Made by a program: the position numbers and the translations under genes. Positions 1 through 7,976 of a stretch of 64,000 bases of DNA are shown in pieces. The DNA lies in NCBI GenBank assembly GCA_026003355.1, contig BPHC01000004.1, positions 124,001 to 188,000 on the forward strand, in the 5' to 3' direction. Each line of letters opens with the position of its first letter. Positions within the stretch are counted from its first letter, which is position 1. The notes under the pieces are model-generated. The model was not told the DNA's origin. It made no database searches and was given only the letters and a program-made list of their open reading frames with translations. The stretch is from Cyclobacteriaceae bacterium (GTDB taxonomy: Bacteria > Bacteroidota > Bacteroidia > Cytophagales > Cyclobacteriaceae).

Positions 1-82
1 TTTATTTTTTTTTTCGGGCAATATATGTTAAAAAACTCCTAAGCACAAGTAAATTTTATATTTTCTGCATTTTGTTTATCCG

Positions 83-2014
83 TTAATCTATTACACGAAA
101 CTCAATTCTTCGGTTTTGCTGGCGGCCTTCAGGTGTATCGTTGCTGGCTACCGGACGCATGTGGCCATAGCCGCGCGCAGCAATGCGAATTTTATCAATA
201 CCATTAGCAATCAGGTAGTTAGCTACTGCAAGAGCGCGGTTTTCAGAAAGTTTCATGTTGTAGGCCGGTTGACCCGTACTATCGGTGTGGCCGCTGATTT
301 CAATGCGCAAAGCAGGATTTTCCTGTAAAAAACGAATAACCCGTTGCAATTCGGTAACCGATTTTTCTTTGATGGCATAGCTGTCGGTATCGAAAAAAAT
401 GTTTTTCAGCACTGTAACTGTTCCTCCCCGCAGGGTTTCCAGAAAAATATTTTGTTCAATCGGATCGGGCGCATTTCCGTCTGTTTCCGGTTGTGTATAG
501 TCAAAATTCTGGCTGTGAAAAAGGTAGCCCTGGCAGTTTACGTACAACGCATATTCCGCACCGCGCGTAAGCACCATGAGGTATTTACCGGTTACCGAAT
601 CAGACTCCACCAGGGAAAGGCGCTGATTCTTTTCAACGTCAAATAACTCTACCTGTGCTTTCAGCGGCCTTCCGGTTAATTTATCGGTAACCTTACCGTA
701 AACATAGCTGCTGGTATATTTAACCTGCCGGTCCGGGGGGACGCTGAAGGTATAAATGAGTCCGCGCGACCCTTGCGGGGTAATTCGTTCATGAGAATAA
801 TATCCCCGCAAGCCATCCGGAGTTATATATAAGGAGAACTGGTCTTCATGGTTGTTTAGCGGATAGCCCAGGTTTATCGGAAGGGTCCATCCCTCATCGG
901 TTTTTTCGGAATAAAAAATATCGAATCCGCCAAAACCCGAATGACCCGTGGAAGCAAAATACAGGGTACGGTTGTTTACATGAATGAAAGGCGAAATTTC
1001 ATCAGCCGGAGTATTAACGGGTTTGCCCAGGTTTCGGGCTTTTGTCCATTGCCCCTGGTCGTCCAGTTCGGCCACCCAAATATCACGCCTTCCCATCCCC
1101 CCCTTACGGTCGGAGACAAAATAAAGCGTTCTTCCGTCGGCCGAGAGCGAGGGCTGTGATTCCCATTCGGCCGAATTAACCATGGGCCCCAGGTTGCGGG
1201 GTGTACTCCACTCCTCTCCTTTTTTAATGCTTTCGTACAAATCGCAGCTGCCGTAGCTCTGCCGCCCCACGCAGGAAGTGAAGATCAGCCTGCGGCCATC
1301 GGCCGAAATGGTACAGGTACCTTCATTCAGTACGGAGTTGATATTTTTTGACAGCGAACGGGGCGGCAACCACCTGCCGGAGGGGTCTTTTTCGCAAACC
1401 ACCAGATCTTCATCGTGCTCTGCTCCAAAGCCTAGCCGGCGGGTAAAAACCAGTTGTTGCTGGTCGGCCGTAAGCACCGGAAAATACTGGGTGGCAAAGC
1501 AGTTAACCGTATCGCTCAACACGCGCAGAGCAATGCCCGATTCCTCATAAGCATGTTGAAGTGCATATTCAGCGCTGGCCAGCCAGCGCGAGGCTTGCTC
1601 CAGGCGTTGTCGGTTCTGGGTTTCCTGCTGAACAAACTGCCGCAGGGTTGTTTGAGCATCCTGATATCTGCCTGTTAGCAGCAAGGCCTCTCCCAGGCTA
1701 TACCAGATTTCTTTTTTTTTGCGAATGTCGGCAGTAAGCTGAAGTGCCCTTTCAAATGATGCAACGGCCCTGCCATAGTCTTTCATGGAAACATACACCA
1801 GGCCCATGCGATAATACGCTTCGGCAAAATTTTTATCACGAGCAATGGCCTGCTGCAGCAAGTTAAGGGCTTCGGTATATTGTCCGCGCACGCGGTAGTT
1901 ATCGGCTTCTGTATAAAGTGCAATGGCCTTTTTCGACCGGGTGCTCAAAGTAGGCTGGGCACAAGCCACGCCAACCGCCAAAAACACAAACCACCACCAT
2001 TTTAAAACAGGCAT
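83..2014 (-). CDS. PorE-like TPR / beta-propeller / OmpA-C outer membrane protein
   Basis: The protein of about 643 residues starts with a signal peptide (WWWFVFLAVGVACA), then has TPR-like helices (about residues 30-155), PD40/WD40-like propeller blades with repeated SADGR-type and LYFVSDR-type motifs (about 175-420), a carboxypeptidase-regulatory-like domain beginning YVYGKVTDKLTGRPL, and a C-terminal OmpA peptidoglycan-binding domain (ISGHTDSTG, NRRIEFRV). This domain order is that of PorE, the type IX secretion peptidoglycan anchor, so periplasmic/outer-membrane anchoring is likely; a T9SS role is inference, since paralogues with this layout exist. An upstream in-frame TTG at 2029 exists, but the ATG at 2014 starts the signal peptide cleanly. 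The gene lies 8 bases after the aminotransferase gene, on the same strand. Confidence 0.88.
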   Translation of the reverse strand: MPVLKWWWFVFLAVGVACAQPTLSTRSKKAIALYTEADNYRVRGQYTEALNLLQQAIARDKNFAEAYYRMGLVYVSMKDYGRAVASFERALQLTADIRKKKEIWYSLGEALLLTGRYQDAQTTLRQFVQQETQNRQRLEQASRWLASAEYALQHAYEESGIALRVLSDTVNCFATQYFPVLTADQQQLVFTRRLGFGAEHDEDLVVCEKDPSGRWLPPRSLSKNINSVLNEGTCTISADGRRLIFTSCVGRQSYGSCDLYESIKKGEEWSTPRNLGPMVNSAEWESQPSLSADGRTLYFVSDRKGGMGRRDIWVAELDDQGQWTKARNLGKPVNTPADEISPFIHVNNRTLYFASTGHSGFGGFDIFYSEKTDEGWTLPINLGYPLNNHEDQFSLYITPDGLRGYYSHERITPQGSRGLIYTFSVPPDRQVKYTSSYVYGKVTDKLTGRPLKAQVELFDVEKNQRLSLVESDSVTGKYLMVLTRGAEYALYVNCQGYLFHSQNFDYTQPETDGNAPDPIEQNIFLETLRGGTVTVLKNIFFDTDSYAIKEKSVTELQRVIRFLQENPALRIEISGHTDSTGQPAYNMKLSENRALAVANYLIANGIDKIRIAARGYGHMRPVASNDTPEGRQQNRRIEFRVID

Positions 2015-2022
2015 GCTGCAAG

Positions 2023-2619
2023 CTACCAAATGATTTGCGATGTGTAAAGGGGCTTTTCATCGAACTGCAGCAGGGCATTGATTCGCTTAACGGCTTTGAA
2101 GTGCCGCATGTGGTGCCCGCGCACCTCTTCTTCATGAATTTGACCTGCTTCCAGCAGCACCTGCCGCATGGTGCCTTTCAGCAAAGGGTGGGCGGGCGTT
2201 AACCAACGGCTGCCATCAAAAAACACCACGTTGCAATACGCGGTGTCGGTTACCAGGCCGTTGCTTACAATGAGCACATCGGTGCCATTGTTTGGGCGGG
2301 CATATTTTTCCAGTGCCCTCCGGTCTTCAAATTTATGGTTGTAGGTAATGGTGTTGTCTCGCACTACGTAAAGTGCAGTAGGCGGAAGTGGCGTATAAGG
2401 GATAAATTCTTTGTGTACAATGCCGCCTGCAGTATACACAATGCGGCATTTGTATAGTCCGGTTATGGGGTAGAGTTGTTCATACAGTTCAGCGGCAAGC
2501 TGAATGGTATTTTGTTTTCCGGTTAGCATCAGCACCGAGTTGTCCATGCGTTGCTGGTGGTACGAAAGCCGGCAAAAGGTTCCGTTTTCGAGGCGTATGC
2601 TTTCAATTAACCGGCACAT
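2023..2619 (-). CDS. pabC: aminotransferase class IV (4-amino-4-deoxychorismate lyase-like)
   Basis: This 198-residue protein has the short class IV aminotransferase fold: an opening LIESIRLENG...YHQQRM typical of PabC-like lyases, a candidate PLP lysine in the YNHKFEDR segment, and the cofactor-binding TAYCNVVFFDG region. The family removes pyruvate from aminodeoxychorismate to give p-aminobenzoate for folate synthesis. It overlaps the end of pabB by 17 bases, which supports the assignment to PABA synthesis and suggests translational coupling. It is shorter than E. coli PabC (269 residues), as is common for Bacteroidota members. A D-amino acid or branched-chain aminotransferase is less likely given the neighbour. 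Confidence 0.8.
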   Translation of the reverse strand: MCRLIESIRLENGTFCRLSYHQQRMDNSVLMLTGKQNTIQLAAELYEQLYPITGLYKCRIVYTAGGIVHKEFIPYTPLPPTALYVVRDNTITYNHKFEDRRALEKYARPNNGTDVLIVSNGLVTDTAYCNVVFFDGSRWLTPAHPLLKGTMRQVLLEAGQIHEEEVRGHHMRHFKAVKRINALLQFDEKPLYTSQIIW

Positions 2620-3640
2620 AAACCTTATCTATCATTTCATGGTACTCGGTTTGCGGTTCGCTCTGTGCCGTTATGCCACCTCCGCTTCGGTAATAAATGC
2701 CGTTTGGCGTGAATTCGAGGTACCGAATCATCACAGCACTTTCCAGGGCGTGGCCGTCAAAGATACCGCATATGCCGGTAAAATAGCCCCGGTCTTCGTC
2801 CTCGGCTTCGCGTATAATATGGCATGTTTTGGGTTTCGGAGCACCGCTAACCGATCCGGCAGGAAGCATGGCCGTTAGTATTTCGCCCGGCATTTGGCGC
2901 AAATCTGGCAAAAGGCGTCCGGTTATGCGGGAGCTTACCTGCAACAGGCGCTTGTTTCCGGCAGGGATTTCGGTAAGATATCTAAACTTTTCAACGGTTA
3001 CCTGCGAGGCTATCCGGCCCAGGTCATTTCTAAGCAAATCAACAATGGTTACATGTTCGGCTGTTTCTTTGGCGTTGTTCAGAATGGTGGAGGCTGCCCG
3101 CGGAATGGCCGCATCAATGGTTCCTTTCATCGGGCAGGTTGTTATAGTATTTTGCTGAATGGTGATAAATGTTTCAGGCGAGAAGCACATGAGCATACCG
3201 GGTATATAAACCTTATACCTGGCCCGGCATGCTAAAAACAAATCAAACCAGTTTGCATTTGTTTGTACCAGCGTTTTACAGGTTAAGTTTACCAGGAAGG
3301 TGTTTCCGGCTTTTAAATGCCGCATTACTTTTTCAAACCGCATGTGGTAGTGCGCATAATCAACTGGGTATTTTTTAAAAAAAATACCGGAAGGTATGGT
3401 TGCGCGATTTGAGAATAGGTTGTTGTACTCAGGAAACTGAAACCATACCAACGGATTGTTTGAATAAAGTTTGCTTAGTTCAACGGCCCACGGCTTTTTC
3501 ATTTCAAAATCTACCATAAAAAAGAAGGGCGTTCGGGTTGCCGCCCATTTGTTTATCTGGACGGCAAACGCAGCCCACGGCAAAACGGGCAAAGCTACGG
3601 TATGTTCATGTATTTGTGTACTTGAAGCGATATGCGCCAT
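2603..3640 (-). CDS. pabB: aminodeoxychorismate synthase component I
   Basis: The protein (about 345 residues from the ATG at 3640) is a chorismate-binding enzyme. It shows the PMKGT motif, whose lysine corresponds to the catalytic lysine of PabB-type PIKGT proteins, then LLRNDLGRI, PAGSVSGAPKPKT and a C-terminal YRSGGGI...E block. It converts chorismate to 4-amino-4-deoxychorismate with ammonia from a PabA glutaminase; no pabA is in the window. A longer frame begins at 3700, but that start would lie deep inside queE; the ATG at 3640 already overlaps queE by 46 bases. The short N-terminus relative to E. coli PabB is usual for the phylum. Confidence 0.87.
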   Translation of the reverse strand: MAHIASSTQIHEHTVALPVLPWAAFAVQINKWAATRTPFFFMVDFEMKKPWAVELSKLYSNNPLVWFQFPEYNNLFSNRATIPSGIFFKKYPVDYAHYHMRFEKVMRHLKAGNTFLVNLTCKTLVQTNANWFDLFLACRARYKVYIPGMLMCFSPETFITIQQNTITTCPMKGTIDAAIPRAASTILNNAKETAEHVTIVDLLRNDLGRIASQVTVEKFRYLTEIPAGNKRLLQVSSRITGRLLPDLRQMPGEILTAMLPAGSVSGAPKPKTCHIIREAEDEDRGYFTGICGIFDGHALESAVMIRYLEFTPNGIYYRSGGGITAQSEPQTEYHEMIDKVYVPVN

Positions 3641-4224
3641 TGCGGATGTTGTTTGACATACTCTGTAATAAAAGGCAGCACGGTTTTTTCGCGCGACCAT
3701 TCGGGCTGGAGATACAGCCTGCAGCCCGGCTTCACCCTGCCGGCATAATCTTCGGCCCAGGCAAAATCGCTCCTGTTGTAAACAATTACTTTCAGTTCAT
3801 CGGCCTGTTGCACCACGGCATCGACCGGCTTTTTGAACTTTTTTGGCGACAGGCAAACCCAGTCCCACCGGCCGGTAAGGGGCCAGGCACCGGAGGTTTC
3901 GATGTGGGTTCGCAGGCCGCCCTGCCGAAGGGCTTCGGTAAGGTTTTGCAGGTTATGCATGGCTGGCTCTCCGCCGGTTACCACGGCAATGGGCGCACCG
4001 CTGGCCTGCGCCCTTGCGGCAATGGTTGCCACGCTAACAATCGGATGGCGCAAGGCATCCCACGACTCTTTTACATCACACCACACACAACCCACATCGC
4101 AACCGCCCAGGCGTATAAAGTAAGCGGCGCAACCCTGAAAAGCCCCCTCTCCCTGAATGGTGTAAAAATCTTCCATGAGGGGTAGTGCGGGGGCTGGAAG
4201 CGCATGTGTTGGTTTTTCAGCCAT
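3595..4224 (-). CDS. queE: 7-carboxy-7-deazaguanine synthase (radical SAM)
   Basis: QueE converts 6-carboxytetrahydropterin to 7-carboxy-7-deazaguanine in the queuosine pathway. The 209-residue protein begins MAEKPTH and carries FYTIQGEGAFQG followed by the cluster-binding GCDVGCVWCDV (CX3CX2C), the SAM-contacting TGGEP motif, and a late LQVHKYM ending typical of the family. The ATG at 4224 overlaps the folD stop (the two share ATGGCTGA), indicating coupling to folD. The other queuosine genes (queC, queD) are not here, so this gene rides in a housekeeping run with folate genes; the shared theme is pterin chemistry. Confidence 0.92.
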   Translation of the reverse strand: MAEKPTHALPAPALPLMEDFYTIQGEGAFQGCAAYFIRLGGCDVGCVWCDVKESWDALRHPIVSVATIAARAQASGAPIAVVTGGEPAMHNLQNLTEALRQGGLRTHIETSGAWPLTGRWDWVCLSPKKFKKPVDAVVQQADELKVIVYNRSDFAWAEDYAGRVKPGCRLYLQPEWSREKTVLPFITEYVKQHPQWRISLQVHKYMNIP

Positions 4225-5107
4225 GGCTGAGCTCGGTTGCCCGAAGGGTGTTGAGCAGCAGGGCGGCAATGGTCATGGGCCCCACCCCGCCCGGAACGGG
4301 GGTAATATAAGCGCAACGTGGGGCTACACTGGCAAAGTCAACATCGCCCTTCAGGGTGTAGCCGTTTTTGTATTGCGGGCCTTCGACCCGTGTGGTGCCC
4401 ACATCAATCACTATGGCACCTTCCTTTACCATATCGCCTGTTATAAGCCCCGGTTTTCCAACGGCAACTACCAGAATATCGGCCTGGCGGGTGTGGTGCG
4501 CCAGGTTTTGCGTGTACTTATGGCAAACGGTAACTGTGGCTCTGCCCTGCTCGGCCAGCATCATGCTTAGGGGGGCACCTACCAGCCTGCTGGCCCCCAC
4601 GACCACACAATGTTTGCTCTGGGTGTGGATTTGATAGCGCTTAAGCAGTTCCATAATGCCGTTTGGCGTGGCCGGCAACAATAACGGGTTTTTCGATACA
4701 ATGCTGCCGAAATTGCGATTGGTAAATCCATCCACATCTTTTTCGGGCCGTATGTGCTCGGTGATGACTTCAACTGAGATATGGGGCGGCAGCGGCAGTT
4801 GAACGATAAAGCCGTCAACGTCGGGGTCGGTATTTACCTGGTCGATGTGCTTGAGCAGGCGTTCTTCGGATATGGTATCGGCAAAACGCATGAGCGTATA
4901 GTGGAAACCCACTTCCTTGCAGGCTTTTACTTTGTGGTCAACATACGTTTGACTGGCCCCGTCATCGCCTACCAGAATGATGGCCAGGTGGGGAATTTTT
5001 TTTCCGGCATCCCTTCGTTTTAGTACCTGTGCAGCTATTTCGCTTTTGATTTCTGCAGCCACCTTGCGGCCGTCCATCAGGGTATAGGTGGTACGTACAT
5101 CGTGCAT
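4217..5107 (-). CDS. folD: methylenetetrahydrofolate dehydrogenase / cyclohydrolase
   Basis: FolD interconverts methylene-, methenyl- and formyl-tetrahydrofolate. Visible hallmarks are YVDHKVKACKEVG with the catalytic lysine, DVDGFIVQLPLP, the PATPNGIMELL segment, the NADP-binding VVGASRLVGAPL, and the C-terminal TPVPGGVGPMT signature. The frame is open to a TTG at 5131 that overlaps the lepA stop; ATG codons follow at 5107 and 5077. I use 5107; the family core begins near MDGRKVAAEI, so 5077 also fits and the TTG cannot be excluded. The gene is downstream of lepA and overlaps queE by 8 bases. Confidence 0.93.
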   Translation of the reverse strand: MHDVRTTYTLMDGRKVAAEIKSEIAAQVLKRRDAGKKIPHLAIILVGDDGASQTYVDHKVKACKEVGFHYTLMRFADTISEERLLKHIDQVNTDPDVDGFIVQLPLPPHISVEVITEHIRPEKDVDGFTNRNFGSIVSKNPLLLPATPNGIMELLKRYQIHTQSKHCVVVGASRLVGAPLSMMLAEQGRATVTVCHKYTQNLAHHTRQADILVVAVGKPGLITGDMVKEGAIVIDVGTTRVEGPQYKNGYTLKGDVDFASVAPRCAYITPVPGGVGPMTIAALLLNTLRATELSHG

Positions 5108-5123
5108 AGGCACCGGGGTTTTA

Positions 5124-6908
5124 TCAGTCAATTTTCAAAACTGCCATAAAGGCTTCCTGCGGTATTTCCACATTGCCTACCTGGCGCATGCGTTTTTTAC
5201 CTTTTTTCTGCTTTTCCAGCAACTTGCGCTTGCGGGTAATGTCTCCTCCGTAGCACTTGGCCAGCACGTTTTTGCGCAGGGCCTTTACGGTTTCGCGGGC
5301 AATGATTTTTTGTCCGATAGCCGCCTGAATGGCAATTTCAAACATCTGGCGGGGCAGCAGTTCTTTTAATTTTTCACAAAGTTTTTTGCCCCATTCATAG
5401 GCTTTGCTACGGTGTACAATGGCAGAGAGGGCATCTACCTTATCACCATTCAGCTGAATATCCAGTTTTACCATGTCCGATTCGCGGTAGCCAATAAGGT
5501 GGTAATCCAGCGAGGCGTAGCCTTTGGATATGGTTTTCAGTTTATCAAAGAAATCGAATACAATTTCGGCCAGCGGCATTTCAAAGGTCATCTCCACGCG
5601 GTCGGTGGTCAGGTAGGTTTGATTTTTAATAACCCCGCGCTTATCCATACACAACTTGATGATGGGCCCTATAAACTCGGCCTTGGTAATGATTTGTGCT
5701 TTTATAAATGGTTCTTCTATATGGTCAATGGTGTTGGGTTCGGGCATTTCGGAGGGGGCGCTTATCTCCAGAATAGTTCCATCGGTTTTTACAGCCCGAA
5801 ACTGAACCGAAGGCACGGTAGTAATAACTGTCATGCCAAATTCACGCTCAAGGCGTTCCTGCACAATCTCCATATGCAGCATACCCAGAAAGCCGCATCG
5901 GAAACCAAAGCCCAGCGCTGCCGAAGTTTCCGGCTCCCACACCAGCGAAGCATCGTTCAACTGCAGCTTCTCCATCGAGGCACGCAGTTCTTCAAACTCC
6001 GAAGTGTCAACCGGATAGATACCGGCAAACACCATGGGTTTTACATTTTCAAAACCTTTAATGGCTTCGCCGGGCCGGTGCACATGGGTAATGGTGTCGC
6101 CCACTTTTACTTCGCGAGCCTCTTTTATTCCGGAAATAAGGTACCCCACATTGCCCGCGCTGATTTCGTTGCGGGGTTGTTTGGTTAGTTTAAGTACCCC
6201 AATTTCCTCGGCTATGTATTCTTTTCCGGTGCTTACAAATTTTACCCGGTCGCCTTTTTTAATGTTGCCGTTAAGTACCCTGAAGTACACTTCTATGCCG
6301 CGGAAAGAGTTAAACACCGAATCGAAAATCATAGCCTGCAACGGGGCGCTACTGTTGCCCTTTGGCGGGGGTATGCGCTCTACCACGGCCCGCAGGATTT
6401 CTTCAATGCCAATACCTTCTTTTGCGCTTGCGCGGATTATATCTTCGGGTTTGCAGCCAATAAGATCTACAATCTCATCGGTAACCTCTTCGGGCATGGC
6501 ATGGGGCAGGTCTATTTTGTTCAGCACCGGAATAATTTCCAGGTCGTGTTCCAGGGCGAGGTACAAATTGGAAATGGTTTGTGCCTCGATACCCTGACTG
6601 GCATCAACCACCAGCAGTGCTCCTTCGCAGGCGGCAATGGAGCGCGACACTTCGTAAGAAAAATCGACATGACCGGGTGTATCAATCAGGTTAAGTACAT
6701 ACTCTTTTCCGTCCATCAGATAATTCATTTGAATGGCGTGGGCTTTTATGGTAATGCCCTTTTCGCGCTCCAGATCCATGTTGTCCAGCACCTGGTCCTG
6801 CATTTGCCGCTCGCTGAGTGTTCCTGTGGCTTCCAGCAGCCTATCGGCCAGTGTGCTTTTTCCGTGATCGATATGCGCGATGATGCAAAAATTGCGGATG
6901 TGCTCCAT
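5124..6908 (-). CDS. lepA: elongation factor 4 (LepA)
   Basis: LepA is a ribosome-bound translational GTPase of about 600 residues; this one has 594. The GTPase motifs are intact: AHIDHGKST (P-loop), [12 protein letters not shown] (G3) and NKIDLP (G4). They are followed by domain II, the EF-G-like domains and the LepA-specific C-terminal domain ([34 protein letters not shown]). It starts at an ATG with [14 protein letters not shown], the normal LepA beginning. It is the first gene of the lepA-folD-queE-pabB-aminotransferase run; a perfect -7 box lies about 30 bases upstream. Confidence 0.97.
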   Translation of the reverse strand: MEHIRNFCIIAHIDHGKSTLADRLLEATGTLSERQMQDQVLDNMDLEREKGITIKAHAIQMNYLMDGKEYVLNLIDTPGHVDFSYEVSRSIAACEGALLVVDASQGIEAQTISNLYLALEHDLEIIPVLNKIDLPHAMPEEVTDEIVDLIGCKPEDIIRASAKEGIGIEEILRAVVERIPPPKGNSSAPLQAMIFDSVFNSFRGIEVYFRVLNGNIKKGDRVKFVSTGKEYIAEEIGVLKLTKQPRNEISAGNVGYLISGIKEAREVKVGDTITHVHRPGEAIKGFENVKPMVFAGIYPVDTSEFEELRASMEKLQLNDASLVWEPETSAALGFGFRCGFLGMLHMEIVQERLEREFGMTVITTVPSVQFRAVKTDGTILEISAPSEMPEPNTIDHIEEPFIKAQIITKAEFIGPIIKLCMDKRGVIKNQTYLTTDRVEMTFEMPLAEIVFDFFDKLKTISKGYASLDYHLIGYRESDMVKLDIQLNGDKVDALSAIVHRSKAYEWGKKLCEKLKELLPRQMFEIAIQAAIGQKIIARETVKALRKNVLAKCYGGDITRKRKLLEKQKKGKKRMRQVGNVEIPQEAFMAVLKID

Positions 6909-6936
6909 ACCCGGCTTTCCTTTACAAATTGAAATG

Positions 6937-6944
6937 CAAAAGTA
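6937..6944 (-). promoter_or_regulatory. candidate -7 box upstream of lepA
   Basis: On the minus strand this reads TACTTTTG, an exact match to the Bacteroidota -7 consensus TAnnTTTG, 28 bases upstream of the lepA ATG. No clear TTTG -33 element sits at the expected distance. It would drive the whole lepA to aminotransferase run. Confidence 0.45.
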
Positions 6945-6960
6945 GGAATTCCGCCCCGAA

Positions 6961-7416
6961 TTAACGGATGAGGCGCGGATCTATCCGCAGGGGATATACC
7001 TGCCATTTTACTTTGCCGAAATGCGTGCTGTGTGGATTGATCACATAATTGCGCGAGGTTGTATCGACTACCGACGGCACAGCAAAGCACAATTGCCCGG
7101 CCCGGATCAGTTTTGAGCCATATGCCTGCGACACCACCGATGGCGGAACAACATCCCAGCCTTTAGGCAAAGAAGCCACCGGAGGTGTGAAAATCAGGTC
7201 GTTCGGAATGTCGAATTCCATAACGGCATAAAGCTGGTCGCGGCCGGTGGTAAACAAATCCTGGTCAACGGTAAGTCGTTCGAGTAAAGCAATGGCTACC
7301 GAACTGCCGGCATAGAGGGCCGCATCGCCCGGCAAATTCCACCGCCCGCCATACAGCCGGGCTCCTTCGCCCGATGCATCGCAATACATTTTTCTTGCCA
7401 CCCGAAAAACCCTCAT
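6961..7416 (-). CDS. RES-domain toxin
   Basis: This 151-residue protein matches the RES family, toxins that deplete NAD+. It opens with [11 protein letters not shown] and has the conserved [13 protein letters not shown] and [14 protein letters not shown] segments (the Arg, Tyr and Glu of the family active site are visible), then a GSKLIRAG...PSVV..ENYVINP-like region, here reading SRNYVINP. Its ATG overlaps the stop of the upstream antitoxin gene by 4 bases (ATGA), the usual arrangement in Xre-RES modules. It ends just before the lepA promoter region. Function is from the family; no mutation of a key residue is evident. Confidence 0.92.
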   Translation of the reverse strand: MRVFRVARKMYCDASGEGARLYGGRWNLPGDAALYAGSSVAIALLERLTVDQDLFTTGRDQLYAVMEFDIPNDLIFTPPVASLPKGWDVVPPSVVSQAYGSKLIRAGQLCFAVPSVVDTTSRNYVINPHSTHFGKVKWQVYPLRIDPRLIR

Positions 7417-7901
7417 ACCGCAATACCGTGCTGTACGCGGTGAATTTCGGATTTGATGAGGCGAATGCCTTCGGTGGTGTCCAGCAACTCCACGGGCCGG
7501 ATACTGCCCAGCGTAAACAACGGGCGGTTCATCCAGTTGCGAAAATCTTCCAGCCCAAAATAGTTTATACCGTCTGCATATAAATCGGCCAGTAAATACA
7601 TGCGCTCCGACTGTACGGCATCGAAAACCTCGGTGCGTTGAATGGTTTTGGATGAAATGGCCAGCGCCCGGGCCAGGGTTTCGGTATCCAGGCCGGTGGT
7701 TTCTTTCAGGTTGTTGAAAGCGGCCTTTGTAAGACCCCTGCGGAAAATACCCACACGGCTAATTCCATTCATCAGGTCATCGGCAGCAATGCCCAAAATT
7801 TGATGTACCTCTGGCATCCCCGCGACCCTGCGATTATAAGCCAGGGCGGGTTCTTCAACCTGTAAACCGGGCGTTTTTGACTTTTTGGTGGACTTTTTCA
7901 T
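7413..7901 (-). CDS. Xre/MbcA/ParS-type antitoxin (DUF2384)
   Basis: The protein has about 162 residues from the ATG at 7901 (an upstream in-frame TTG at 7919 lies inside the operator). It starts with a lysine-rich tail (MKKSTKKSK), has an Xre-like helix-turn-helix around ETLARALAISSKTIQR, and ends in a DUF2384 domain (FRNWMNRPLFTLG, LLDTTEGIRLI) whose C-terminus normally plugs the RES active site. It lies directly upstream of, and overlaps, the RES toxin gene. Autoregulation is likely: a duplicated 10-base motif lies in the promoter immediately before the start codon. Confidence 0.91.
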   Translation of the reverse strand: MKKSTKKSKTPGLQVEEPALAYNRRVAGMPEVHQILGIAADDLMNGISRVGIFRRGLTKAAFNNLKETTGLDTETLARALAISSKTIQRTEVFDAVQSERMYLLADLYADGINYFGLEDFRNWMNRPLFTLGSIRPVELLDTTEGIRLIKSEIHRVQHGIAV

Positions 7902-7903
7902 AA

Positions 7904-7948
7904 GAAATTTGTCCACCAATATACGGAAATTTGTCTAAATCTTCCAAA
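7904..7948 (-). promoter_or_regulatory. promoter and repeat operator of the Xre-RES module
   Basis: On the minus strand a TTTG (7945-7948), a 21-base spacer and TATATTGG (7916-7923, one mismatch to TAnnTTTG) form a Bacteroidota-type promoter. The motif GACAAATTTC occurs twice exactly, at 7926-7935 in the spacer and at 7904-7913 just after the -7 box. The copies are 22 bases apart, about two helical turns. A repressor bound to both would block polymerase, as expected for antitoxin autoregulation. Confidence 0.6.
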
Positions 7949-7976
7949 TTTTTAAAGCTATTTTTAACGGATACCC

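Noticed and set aside
3538-4185. Plus-strand open frame of about 215 codons opposite queE and pabB.
   Set aside because: The minus strand encodes QueE with its CX3CX2C motif in the same interval; the plus-strand translation has no domain and looks like a mirror of the codon bias.
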